A stretch of 39,055 bases of DNA, from the NCBI GenBank assembly GCA_964429385.1, contig CAYSBR010000035.1, forward strand, positions 1 to 39,055, in the 5' to 3' direction. Origin of the DNA: UBA2377 sp964429385. GTDB taxonomy: Bacteria; Verrucomicrobiota; Verrucomicrobiia; Opitutales; Opitutaceae. Both the position numbers and the translations under genes were made by a program. Within the stretch, counting starts at the first letter, position 1; every line of letters starts with the position of its first letter. The notes under the pieces were generated by a model, which worked only from the letters and a program-made list of their open reading frames with translations, was not told the DNA's origin and ran no database searches. This document shows, piece by piece, positions 8,892 through 16,896 of the stretch.

Positions 8892-9464
8892 TCAGAGCCC
8901 GGCCTCGTCCGGTTCATTCCAGTTCTCGAACCAGACCGCCTCGCGCTCACTTACTTCACAGATCGCCATGCGCTCATTCGCCGTTGCCAGCAAACGCTGC
9001 AGTGAAAACTCACCCCGCTCCAGCGCAGCTTCCGCCACCGGCAGCAACTCCCGCGGATAAATCGCGGCCAGCGGCTCAAACCAGCCTTCGCGCCGCCCCA
9101 CCGCACCGACACCCGGGCGGCATTGCCCGGCCAGCCGTGTAAACCACGCCGGCTCCATCCGCGGCAGGTCCACCGCCAACACGGCAAGATGCGACTCGCC
9201 GCACCCCGCCAGCGCCGCCGCGATCCCGGCGAGCGGACCCGCGCCCGGCACGGCATCCCTCACGATTTTTGCGCCTGCCGGCACCCACGACTGCTCCGGT
9301 CGTACAGAAAGCAGAATCTCACGCGCTCCGGACGCCCGCAGCACCGCCACTTGTCGTTCCCATAAGGCCCGCCCCGCCGCCGGCAGCAGCGCCTTATCCC
9401 GACCCATGCGCGTGGAATGCCCGGCGGCAAGCAGGACGGCGCTGAAGGAAAGGGGCGACAACAT
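8892..9464 (-). CDS. mobA: Molybdenum cofactor guanylyltransferase-like nucleotidyltransferase
   Basis: The protein has 190 residues from ATG 9464. A longer frame reaches 9530, but homology begins with SFSAVLLAAGHSTRMGRDKALLP, the MobA/IspD-type nucleotide-binding signature (residues 7-28). The metal-binding aspartate is Asp99 in LAVDLPRM. The usual VPGAGPLAGIAAAL substrate segment follows the middle strand. MobA joins GMP to molybdopterin to make the bis-MGD cofactor; the related MocA uses CTP. The simple LAAGxSxRMGxDK pattern favours MobA but does not fully exclude MocA. It converges with the SnoaL gene with a gap of only 10 bp. Confidence 0.85.
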   Translation of the reverse strand: MLSPLSFSAVLLAAGHSTRMGRDKALLPAAGRALWERQVAVLRASGAREILLSVRPEQSWVPAGAKIVRDAVPGAGPLAGIAAALAGCGESHLAVLAVDLPRMEPAWFTRLAGQCRPGVGAVGRREGWFEPLAAIYPRELLPVAEAALERGEFSLQRLLATANERMAICEVSEREAVWFENWNEPDEAGL

Positions 9465-9882
9465 GGCGGCGAGCTTCTTCACCACGTTGCCGATGGCAAC
9501 TCCAGCCGGGGCTCCCGGTCGGAGCCCCATAGTTCACACGGATTTTATTGAGGATTCCAAAAAGATAAGACCGCGGCGGGAGAAAGGGCGGGGCCGATCT
9601 CCGAACGGCCCGCCAAGGATGCGCGCAGGGGGGGGCTTGCTCGCCTTTGGTGAGTCGGGCCCTGCCGTCCGTCAATTCTTCGGGGAATTCCAAATAATCC
9701 GCCCATGGTCCGATTTGCCATTTCCCACATCCGGATTTATCCGTGAAAGCCGTGTCAGGCAGCTGCAGCCCCAGCCAAAAACGGAACCGGCGCAGACCGG
9801 TCCTTTCCCACTTATCAGTGAATAAAATTTCCCCGCCCTCCGTCTCATAAGCAGTCAGGAAAACCTCAACCCCACGTTTCCC
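9465..9882. other. 418-bp intergenic region between mobA and the DUF3300 gene
   Basis: The region separates two divergent genes and should hold both promoters. An 8-bp GC-rich stem (9508-9515 with 9521-9528) lies in the mobA leader. Open frames across it have proline- and arginine-rich, low-complexity translations and no recognisable family, so I call none. Near 9794-9825 there is a weak, gapped resemblance (ACCGG, then TTTCC, then TATCAGTGA) to the short repeats found at 14.67, 19.40 and 21.48 kb. Confidence 0.5.
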
Positions 9883-11205
9883 ATGAAAAACGCCCTGCTC
9901 TCCCTGCTTTGCCTCGCCTCACTGGCTCCTTGGGCGACCGCCACCACGCCACTCCCGAGCGGCCCCGCGCGGCTGGATCGCGGCCAGGTGGAAACCCTCG
10001 TCAGCCCCATCGCCCTCTATCCTGACGCCCTCGTCGCACTGATTCTTCCCGCTTCCACGCGCCCTTCCGACATCGTGCTCGCCGCCCGCTTTCTTGAACG
10101 TGGCGGTAATCCTGCCGCCACCAGTGCGCATACTTGGGAAGAAAGCGTCAAAGCCCTCGCTCATTACGGTGAAGTGATCGCCTATCTGGATGAAAACCTC
10201 GAATGGACTCAAAGTCTTGGCGACTGCTTCCTCATCCAGCCAGAGGACGTCATGGGCGCCATCCAAACCCTGCGCGCCCGCGCCAGCGAAGCCGGCCTGC
10301 TGACCAACACCGACGAACACTCGATCATTTTTGAAGAGGGCGAGATCCGCATCGTGCCTGCCCGCCCGACGGTGATCCATGTTCCCCGCTACAACCCTGA
10401 AGCGCTGCACGTCACCCACATTCACACCTACCGCTCTTCCCCGGGACCTTTCCTTAGCTTCGGCATCGGCTACGGCATCGGCAGCTGGCTGGCCTATGAC
10501 TGCGACTGGCGGCACCGCAGCGTGATCGTCGTCCATCGCCCCCATGGCTGGTATCACCGCCCCGATTGGCGGGTGCGCCCCACGCATCACCATCCCCATC
10601 ACCACGCGGGCATCCACTGGAAGCACTGGACACCCCCGGCCCATCATCACGCCCATCGCACCCCGCGCCCGGCTCCCGCGGTCATTCCGCGCCCGCATTT
10701 CCGCGGGGAAGCCCACCGCCCGGCCTCCGCACCGCGCCCCCACGCGCACAACTCCGGTCGCGACTCCAGCCGGCCCACTTGGAATCGGTCGCAAAATAAT
10801 CCGCCCCGCTCACAGGCAGCGGAAACTCCGCGCAACTGGCGCCGCGATCCCTCCGCCCCCTCCGGCCAAAATCGCCTCCAGACTCCGCCGTCCCAACGCC
10901 GCGCCGCCCAAACCGAGGCCGGGCCTCGTCAGCGTAATCACGCAGCCGCGACGCCCGCCGCACCCGCGCCTGCACTGCGCACATCTCCCGCCGCATCGCG
11001 ACCGGGCGGGGACTCCACCCGCGGTCCTCGCCCCCACCGCGAACACCGCGCGGCGGGCAATGAATCGCACCGCGCCCCCCACCGCGCCGAAGGCACCCCG
11101 CGCACTTTCTCGCCCCGCCGCGAAGCCGCGCCTCCCCGGACTGCCCGCACGGAAAATAATTCCAACCGGACGACTGACAGCGGCACCCAGACACACGCCA
11201 ACTGA
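9883..11205 (+). CDS. Exported DUF3300-family protein with His-rich and Pro/Arg-rich tail
   Basis: The 440-residue protein starts with a signal peptide (MKNALLSLLCLASLAPWATA). Residues 30-200 match the DUF3300 family: VETLVSPIALYPDALVALIL, DIVLAARFLERGG, and a later YLDENLEWTQSLGDCFL and VPRYNPEALHV. The family is of unknown function and normally secreted. After a short hydrophobic SFGIGYGIGSWLAYDCDW segment there is a cluster of about 30 histidines (residues 210-260), then about 180 residues dominated by Pro, Arg, Ala and Ser. The His cluster may bind metal; the tail looks disordered and very basic, which would suit binding to the cell surface or polyanions. That is inference. Confidence 0.88.
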   Translation: MKNALLSLLCLASLAPWATATTPLPSGPARLDRGQVETLVSPIALYPDALVALILPASTRPSDIVLAARFLERGGNPAATSAHTWEESVKALAHYGEVIAYLDENLEWTQSLGDCFLIQPEDVMGAIQTLRARASEAGLLTNTDEHSIIFEEGEIRIVPARPTVIHVPRYNPEALHVTHIHTYRSSPGPFLSFGIGYGIGSWLAYDCDWRHRSVIVVHRPHGWYHRPDWRVRPTHHHPHHHAGIHWKHWTPPAHHHAHRTPRPAPAVIPRPHFRGEAHRPASAPRPHAHNSGRDSSRPTWNRSQNNPPRSQAAETPRNWRRDPSAPSGQNRLQTPPSQRRAAQTEAGPRQRNHAAATPAAPAPALRTSPAASRPGGDSTRGPRPHREHRAAGNESHRAPHRAEGTPRTFSPRREAAPPRTARTENNSNRTTDSGTQTHAN

Positions 11206-11246
11206 ACCGACCAACCCGGGATCGCCTCCCGGGCCGAACATCGCAC

Positions 11247-11447
11247 TCAATAGTGCGGCGGACGATCCTCCTCCAACGAAACCTCACCGCTCGTCGGATT
11301 TTCCGGCAAACGCTCACGCATTGTCAGCAACGCCGCCCGCAGGCGGGCCAGTTGTTCCGTAAGTTCCAGCATCGCCTTGTCCTGCTCGACCACATGTCGT
11401 TCCAGGTGCGCGATTTTTTCCTCCAGTCGCAAGAAGCGCTCGTCCAT
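11247..11447 (-). CDS. slyX: SlyX-like small coiled-coil protein
   Basis: This 66-residue protein, counted from ATG 11447, has the SlyX pattern: an N-terminal coiled coil (RFLRLEEKIAHLERHVVEQ, then LELTEQLARLRAALLTMRERL), a short acidic linker and the family-typical C-terminus EEDRPPHY. The open frame runs back to 11570 but that part overlaps the upstream gene's coding end in another frame. SlyX is widely conserved; its biochemical role remains unclear. It follows the response-regulator gene on the same strand with a 56-bp gap. Confidence 0.82.
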   Translation of the reverse strand: MDERFLRLEEKIAHLERHVVEQDKAMLELTEQLARLRAALLTMRERLPENPTSGEVSLEEDRPPHY

Positions 11448-11503
11448 GCCCGCACGGTGCAGGCTGGAGCCGGGAAACTCAAGCCGAGCGACAGGCCCCG
11501 GAC

Positions 11504-12079
11504 TCACGGCAGCTGCTTCTTCAACTGCTCCAGCTCCGGGATGATCACCCGCTGGTAGCAGTCCGGGCATACGGAATGGCTGAACTCGCTCCCGGTCCGC
11601 TCATTGATGTAGCCTTCCATCTGCTGCCAGTAGTTCTGGTCGTCGCGGATTTTTTTGCAGTATGAGCAGATCGGCAGCAGCTCCTCAAGCTGGCGGACCT
11701 GGCGGGTATAGCGCAGGATGCGTTCCGCCACGCGCAACCGCATGCGCAGATCGAGCAGATCAAGCGGCTTGCTCAGAAAATCGTCCACCCCCGCATCCAT
11801 GGCGCTCTGCTGGTTCTCCTCACTCGCATCACGCGCCGTGAGCAGGATGAAATACACATACTCGCTCTTCAACCGTCGGCGGATGCGGCGGCATAGCTCC
11901 AGGCCGTCGGCCTCGGGCATCTCCCAATCGCTCACCACCACCCGCACGGGCTCGCGCTGCAGCACCTTCCACGCCTCGCGCCCGTCCGTCGCCTCGACGA
12001 CTTCGTGCCCCAGCCTGGCCAACGCCTGCCGGATCACCGCCAGCGCCACCTTGTCGTCCTCAACCGCGAGTATTCTCAC
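11504..12079 (-). CDS. Response regulator with receiver domain and four-cysteine C-terminal module
   Basis: The protein has 191 residues from GTG 12079 (VRILAVEDDKVA); the longer frame to 12178 adds sequence with no receiver-domain similarity. The receiver domain spans residues 1-125, with acidic residues at 7-9, the phospho-acceptor Asp51 (VVVSDWEMPEADG), Thr81 and Lys104 (FLSKPLD). A helix leads to LLPICSYCKKIRDDQNYW and SHSVCPDCYQRVI, with Cys138, Cys141, Cys171 and Cys174. This cysteine module often follows PAS or receiver domains in environmental bacteria, and its CxxC pairs suggest zinc binding or redox sensing. No DNA-binding domain or enzymatic output is present. The partner kinase is not adjacent. 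Confidence 0.88.
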   Translation of the reverse strand: MRILAVEDDKVALAVIRQALARLGHEVVEATDGREAWKVLQREPVRVVVSDWEMPEADGLELCRRIRRRLKSEYVYFILLTARDASEENQQSAMDAGVDDFLSKPLDLLDLRMRLRVAERILRYTRQVRQLEELLPICSYCKKIRDDQNYWQQMEGYINERTGSEFSHSVCPDCYQRVIIPELEQLKKQLP

Positions 12080-12201
12080 AGTGAAAATGAAGGGCGGTAA
12101 GCCCTCGCGCTGCAACACAGGAAAAGCAGTCGTTTTCGCCCCGGACACTCCCGGAGGAATGATCACCTTGCAGGCCATCCCTCCCGTCAGGCGGACCGGA
12201 T

Positions 12202-14364
12202 TTACGCTCCCAAGAGAGCTCGCAAGTCCGCCGGCTCCGTCACCGGGGGCTGACAGGTGAACCGCTCACAGACGTAAGCCGTGGCCCGCCCGCTGATCGG
12301 ACGCATGTCCGCCACCCAGGGCAACCGTGCCGCCAGCCACGCCTGGCCTTCCCCGCCATCAGCGCAGAGCAGCGCCCGGCGCGGGCCGAGTCGTTCATGC
12401 ATGACTGCCCCCAGGGCTTGAAAATCCGCCGCCGCCGGATCGCCGGCCAGCACCACGTGCCGGGGCGGTTCCAAGGCCAGCTCAATGGCACACAGCATTT
12501 GCGGCAAAGCCTGCGGCATCCGGCTCCACTGCGGACGAAACGCCTCCAAAGTCCGCAAGGCCCGCTCCCGATAACCCTCTCCCTCCCCCATCAAGGCCTC
12601 AAGCCGCAGGAGATTGAGCGCCGCCAGCGAACTCGGCGCCGGCTCCGCCCCGTCGTAATCCTCCTTCAAACGCAGCACCAGCGAGGCATCGTCCGCCCGC
12701 GCGTTGAAATAGCCGCCCCGCGCCTCATCCCAGAACTCCCGGTCCATCGTCGCCTGCAACCGCACCGCCCACTGCAGCCAGCGGAGATCGAATGACGCCT
12801 CATAAAGGTCCAGCAGCCCTTGCACCAGACAGGCATAATCCTCGGCAAAGCCCTCGGTCGTGCCCCGTCCGTCGAGCCAGGTGCGGAAAAGCACGCCCCG
12901 CGCTTCATCATGCAGTTCGCGACGGATGAACTCCGCTGCGCGCACGGCGGATTCAAGGCAGGCCGCGGACTCCGGGCCGGCCTCCATCACTTGCGCGGCT
13001 CTCGCCAGTGCCGAGATCATCAGCCCGTTGCCCGCCGTGAGAATCTTGTTGTCGAGATGCGGCCGCGGCCGCCGGGCGCGCACCTCGCGCAGCCTGATCA
13101 GCAAAGCGTGCAACTTCGCATCCGCCGCTTCAAGGGTGAGGCCAAACCGGGTGGCCGTGGCCGCCAGGGGCCCGCGCACGGCCAGGATGTTCTTGCCGCG
13201 AAATTCACCCTGCGGATCCCGCTCCGCCCCCACATTGCCATGCTCCACCACTCCATAGCGGGCCGCGAAAAACGCGTAATCATCCCCCAACAGAGTCTGT
13301 AACTCCTCCGCGCCCCAGACATAGAACGCGCCTTCCGCATGGGCCGGTCGGCCCTCCCCCGCGCCGGGCAACAGGCTGTCGGCATCCTCCGCCGTATAGA
13401 AACCACCGGCGGGATGCGCGAGGTCGCGCCGCACGTAGTCGAGGATGTCCCGGGCCAGCCAGCCATAGGTCTCACTGCCCGTCGCCTGCCGTGCGTCCAA
13501 AAAGTTCAGGGCGATCTGAGCCTGATCATAGAGCATCTTCTCGAAGTGCGGCACGAACCATTCCGCATCCACGGAGTAGCGATGAAAGCCGCCCCCCACG
13601 TGATCGTGCAGCCCCCCCTGCGCCATCGCCCGCAAGGTGGCCGAGGCCATGCGCACAGCCTCGGCACCGGCCTCGCTGGCGAGCCCCTGGACCGCCGCGA
13701 CCCGGAAGAGGAAATTGAGATTCGCCGCGCGCGGAAACTTGGGCGCGCCGCCAAATCCGCCCTGCTCGCCATCGAAGGTTTCGATGTAATGCTGAAAGCA
13801 ACGCTCGAAAGCCGCGCCGCCGCTCTCCACCAGATCCGGGGCCTCATCCGCGACCGCCGTCCGCCCGTGATGCTCGCGCAGGATGCCGAGCGCACGTTCC
13901 CCTTCGGCCACGAGTTTCTCCCGCTCGTTTTCCCAGCCGCGCGCGATGGCCCGCAGCAGCGTGGCAAACCCCGGCCGGCCATGCCGGTCTTCAGGCGGGA
14001 AATACGTGCCGCCGAAAAAAGGTTTCAGCTCCGGCGTGAGCCACGCGCTCAACGGCCAGCCGCCATGGCCGGTCATCGCCTGCACGTAGCTCATGTAAAT
14101 CCGATCCACATCCGGCCGCTCCTCCCGGTCCACCTTCACGGATACGAAGTGGGCGTTGAGCAGCCCGGCGATTTCCCCGTTCTCAAACGACTCGTGCGCC
14201 ATCACATGGCACCAATGACAGGTCGAATAGCCGATGCTCAGGAAAATCGGCTTCTGCTCCGCCCGCGCCTTCGCAAACGCCGCTTCACCCCACGGCAACC
14301 AGTCCACGGGATTGTCCGCATGCTGACGGAGATAGGGCGATTTTTCGACGGAGAGCGCGTTCAT
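12202..14364 (-). CDS. YyaL/spermatogenesis-associated protein 20-like protein, thioredoxin domain (DUF255) plus (alpha/alpha)6 barrel
   Basis: At 720 residues this is the full family length. Residues 1-165 are the DUF255 thioredoxin-like domain: NALSVEKSPYLRQHADNPVDW, then the CHWC redox-type motif at 49-52 (YSTCHWCHVMAHESF), then VKVDREERPDVDRIYM and GHGGWPLSAWLTP. The remainder resembles a glycosidase-like (alpha/alpha)6 barrel with GGLHDHVGGGFHRYSVDAEW and HFEKMLYDQAQ. The family is widely conserved in bacteria and eukaryotes, with no firmly established reaction. No signal peptide is seen, so it should be cytoplasmic. The start ATG 14364 is fixed by the conserved N-terminus. Confidence 0.93.
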   Translation of the reverse strand: MNALSVEKSPYLRQHADNPVDWLPWGEAAFAKARAEQKPIFLSIGYSTCHWCHVMAHESFENGEIAGLLNAHFVSVKVDREERPDVDRIYMSYVQAMTGHGGWPLSAWLTPELKPFFGGTYFPPEDRHGRPGFATLLRAIARGWENEREKLVAEGERALGILREHHGRTAVADEAPDLVESGGAAFERCFQHYIETFDGEQGGFGGAPKFPRAANLNFLFRVAAVQGLASEAGAEAVRMASATLRAMAQGGLHDHVGGGFHRYSVDAEWFVPHFEKMLYDQAQIALNFLDARQATGSETYGWLARDILDYVRRDLAHPAGGFYTAEDADSLLPGAGEGRPAHAEGAFYVWGAEELQTLLGDDYAFFAARYGVVEHGNVGAERDPQGEFRGKNILAVRGPLAATATRFGLTLEAADAKLHALLIRLREVRARRPRPHLDNKILTAGNGLMISALARAAQVMEAGPESAACLESAVRAAEFIRRELHDEARGVLFRTWLDGRGTTEGFAEDYACLVQGLLDLYEASFDLRWLQWAVRLQATMDREFWDEARGGYFNARADDASLVLRLKEDYDGAEPAPSSLAALNLLRLEALMGEGEGYRERALRTLEAFRPQWSRMPQALPQMLCAIELALEPPRHVVLAGDPAAADFQALGAVMHERLGPRRALLCADGGEGQAWLAARLPWVADMRPISGRATAYVCERFTCQPPVTEPADLRALLGA

Positions 14365-14711
14365 ATGGCGGAGGGAACCGCGGAACGCTCAACACCGAAC
14401 ATCCATCTTTCAACTGCCAACGCCAAAAATTCCGCTCGGGCGCCGGCAGGGACCGGATGGGATTCTGGTTTCAGGAAGCACTGAGCCGGACTCAAGGCAA
14501 TTGGGCGCAACTCCCCTGCTGTCATGGCTTTCTCTTTGCTTTCGCCCTCAATCCGATTGGAATCAACCTATCGTGAACACCACAGCCTGCCTTCGAGCCA
14601 CTGGTTGGCTAACCGCGCGCCTTTTGCCGACTTTGCCGCCTGTGTCCCTCCCCTTTAACCTGCTCCCGCCCGATCCGGTTTCCTATCAGTAAAAATCGGC
14701 GACTCCTGCGA
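14365..14711. other. 347-bp intergenic region carrying repeat copy A
   Basis: This is the spacer between the divergent yyaL-like and TPR genes. It contains repeat copy A (14669-14691). Composition is less GC-rich than the flanking coding sequence. A short open frame at 14501-14692 has no family resemblance and is probably not a gene. I see no tRNA, no convincing promoter pair and no integrase remnant. Confidence 0.5.
14669..14691. repeat. Short direct repeat, copy A (matches sequence overlapping the dhs stop codon)
   Basis: Copy A carries the core GGTTTCCTATCAGT. It differs from copy B (19404-19426) at one of 23 positions and from copy C (21480-21502) at four. The match to copy C extends leftward through a shared CTCCCGCCC, giving 27 of 33 identical by eye. 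Copy C overlaps the stop codon of dhs. Confidence 0.7.
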
Positions 14712-16544
14712 ATGCACCCAGATACCCGCGGCTCAACTCACATGACTGCCCCCTTGAGCAACACGCCCTCAAACCCCGCCCCCTTTTGTCATCGCCGGAA
14801 GTATCCGCGCGTCTTGTTGAGGGGACTCTGGTACGCCTGCTGCGTTCTTCTCGCCCCGCTCGCGAGCGCCCAGGACAACGCGGCGCTGATTGAGCGCGCG
14901 CGGCTGGCCAACGACAACCGCCAGTTCGATCAGGCGCGCGCGGATCTGGCGGTGGTGTTGGCACGTTCGCCGTGGAACGAGGGCGCCATGCTCGAGCAGG
15001 CGCGGCTGCTCTATTTCGAACGCAAACACGAGGATGCCTGGAAACTGGTCAACGCGCTCCTGGGCGAGTATCCGCGCAACCCCTCCGCGTTCAACCTGCG
15101 CGCGCTGCTGCACCTCGAGTTCAAGAAGGACCCGGCAGCCGCGCTCGCCGACCTCACTTCCGCGGTGCAGCACGACCCGACCCTCGCGAAGGCCTTCATC
15201 AACCGCGCCCGCGTCTTGCGGACACTGAAGCGCCCGGCGGAGGCCTTGGCCGACGCCAACGCCGCCGTCGGGCTGGAGCCCGAGAACGGCGCATTCCTGT
15301 GGGCCCGCGGCATGATTTATCTCGAACTGAAACAGCCGCACGAGACGCTGGATGATTTCAACGCCGCCATCGCATTGATCCCAAACGACGCCGAGATGCG
15401 GGTCCGCCGCGCCATGCTGATTGAATCGATGATGACGCCCACGACGCGGACGGAAACTTTCGGGGCGATGAAACCCGATATCGCACGCGCGCTGGAACTC
15501 GTCCCGGGCCACCCGGAAGCTCTCCTCCTGCACGGTCGTTGCCTTGAATTCGAGCAGGATCCCGCCGGAGCCTTCGACAGCTATTTTCAGGCCTACCGGA
15601 AGCTGCCGAACGACCCGCGCGTGTGGCAGGCGTTGAAAAGAACCTGCCGCACTCAGTTCGAGCAAGACCGCGATCCCTCCCGCGTTTACCAACTCCTGGC
15701 GGACACCAAGGAGCGCTTCGTGCGCAGCGACTACAGCAATGAGCAAGCCCTGCACCTGGAGGGGGTCTTCGACTTCATCCCGTTCACCGTGGCGGGCGCC
15801 GATCCGGTGCGCCTCAGAAACAAGGACTACCTCGAGGAGCTGCTCCGCGAAAATCCCGGCAACCTGCGGCTGCTCTACCACGTCCACGCCGGCGTCATCG
15901 GCCTCGACGCCGAGCAGGCGATGCGCGCCATCGTGCGCGACCACGATCCGGCCAAGGACGCACCGTTTGCCGCGCTCGCCGCAGTTCATCTGTCCAAAAT
16001 CCTGCGGAGCCGTGGCGACGCGAAATCGGCCCGGGAGAAGACCCAGCTCTATCAGGAAGCGGGGGAATGGTTGCTGAGCGCCCTCAAAGCCGATCCTTCC
16101 TCCTCCACCGTCAAACGCGAGATCGCGAAATACGACCAGCAGGCCAAGGCCATTGTCGCGGAACAGGCCGCCGAGGCCAAAGTGAACGCGGACATGGCCG
16201 AGCAATACAATCGCCTCACCAGTCGATTCGTTCAGGCCCGCGATTACATCGAGCGAACCGACGCCATCGCGGTGAGTCATCTGGCTAAGTCACAGGAAAT
16301 TCTACGGAACAGCCGCACCGCCAATCAAGGGGACCTGAACCGGGCCTTGGCCTTCAAGCAAATGGCCAGGGACGCCAAGAATGGCAGCATGACGGGCGTG
16401 GACGGACTCATCAAAGAACTGGATGACTTTCGCCACCGGTTTCCGAACGCGTCGAATGAGCATAAAGACTGGACCATCCAAGCCAGGAACTATCTCTCGG
16501 GAAAGCGCGCCGAATATCAGACGTTTCAAGAGAGGATAAAGTGA
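14712..16544 (+). CDS. Secreted tetratricopeptide-repeat protein
   Basis: The protein has 610 residues from ATG 14712; ATG 14742 is an equally possible start. A basic stretch (CHRRKYPRVLLRGLW) and a hydrophobic core ending LASAQ at about residue 54 form a signal peptide. TPR-like helical pairs fill roughly residues 55-290: RLANDNRQFDQARADLAVVL, LLGEYPRNPSAFNLRALLHL, FINRARVLRTLKRPAEALADANAAV and FLWARGMIYLELKQPHETLDDFNAAI. The C-terminal part is helical and charged without a recognised domain. TPRs mediate protein binding; the partner is unknown. Its stop codon lies at the very edge of a copied dhs segment. It is flanked by repeat A and that copy, which suggests it came in as cargo. Confidence 0.85.
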   Translation: MHPDTRGSTHMTAPLSNTPSNPAPFCHRRKYPRVLLRGLWYACCVLLAPLASAQDNAALIERARLANDNRQFDQARADLAVVLARSPWNEGAMLEQARLLYFERKHEDAWKLVNALLGEYPRNPSAFNLRALLHLEFKKDPAAALADLTSAVQHDPTLAKAFINRARVLRTLKRPAEALADANAAVGLEPENGAFLWARGMIYLELKQPHETLDDFNAAIALIPNDAEMRVRRAMLIESMMTPTTRTETFGAMKPDIARALELVPGHPEALLLHGRCLEFEQDPAGAFDSYFQAYRKLPNDPRVWQALKRTCRTQFEQDRDPSRVYQLLADTKERFVRSDYSNEQALHLEGVFDFIPFTVAGADPVRLRNKDYLEELLRENPGNLRLLYHVHAGVIGLDAEQAMRAIVRDHDPAKDAPFAALAAVHLSKILRSRGDAKSAREKTQLYQEAGEWLLSALKADPSSSTVKREIAKYDQQAKAIVAEQAAEAKVNADMAEQYNRLTSRFVQARDYIERTDAIAVSHLAKSQEILRNSRTANQGDLNRALAFKQMARDAKNGSMTGVDGLIKELDDFRHRFPNASNEHKDWTIQARNYLSGKRAEYQTFQERIK

Positions 16545-16737
16545 ACCTCGGAGCCTGCTCGCCGAGCCTGCCCCAGGTGATCTTCTCGGTGGGCACCGCG
16601 CCGGAGTCGCTGCCGCAGTTCGTCGTCGAATCGCTGATCTGGGCGAAATAACCCCAGAATGCCACGCTCGCGCGGCCCAGATCGTGGTGCAGCATCGGCA
16701 CCCCGCAGATCGGGAAATCCCCGGCCATGCCGCCGCC
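16543..16737 (-). pseudogene. Fragment of the deoxyhypusine-synthase-like gene (gapless partial copy)
   Basis: This segment aligns without gaps to 21560-21754 at a constant offset of 5017 bases, with about nine in ten bases identical by eye. It corresponds to codons 264-328 of the 348-codon dhs gene. Read on the minus strand it encodes GDFPICGVPMLHHDLGR and EKITWGRLGEQAPRF against GDFPICVVPMLHQDLGR and EKITWGKLGEKTPKF in the intact protein. The lysine at the position of the DHS catalytic lysine is arginine here. It has neither the N-terminal three quarters nor the native C-terminus, so it cannot be functional as dhs. No stop codon interrupts the copied part. Confidence 0.9.
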
Positions 16738-16896
16738 TCCCGGGACCAGCTGGCAAAACGTTCGCGCCCATGGAAGAATTTACCTCGACCTCGCTCTCGG
16801 ATGGCAAACCGGCCGGCATTCGAAAACCGTTTGAAACGAGCCCGCCCTGACCGGTTTTGCTCTCGAAAAACAAACCAGAGCGTTTTCGATTTTGGC

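Noticed and set aside
9508..9528. GC-rich hairpin in the mobA leader as a terminator
   Set aside because: No gene on either strand ends there and no T-run follows; a leader hairpin is possible but not supported.
9406..9825. 139-codon plus-strand frame between mobA and the DUF3300 gene
   Set aside because: Low-complexity translation, overlap with the mobA start, and no recognisable family or signal.
9794..9825. Fourth copy of the dhs-end repeat before the DUF3300 gene
   Set aside because: Resemblance needs gaps and covers only short blocks, so chance is likely.
14769..16280. 503-codon minus-strand frame opposite the TPR gene
   Set aside because: Complementary-frame artefact; the plus strand shows a signal peptide and TPR pattern.
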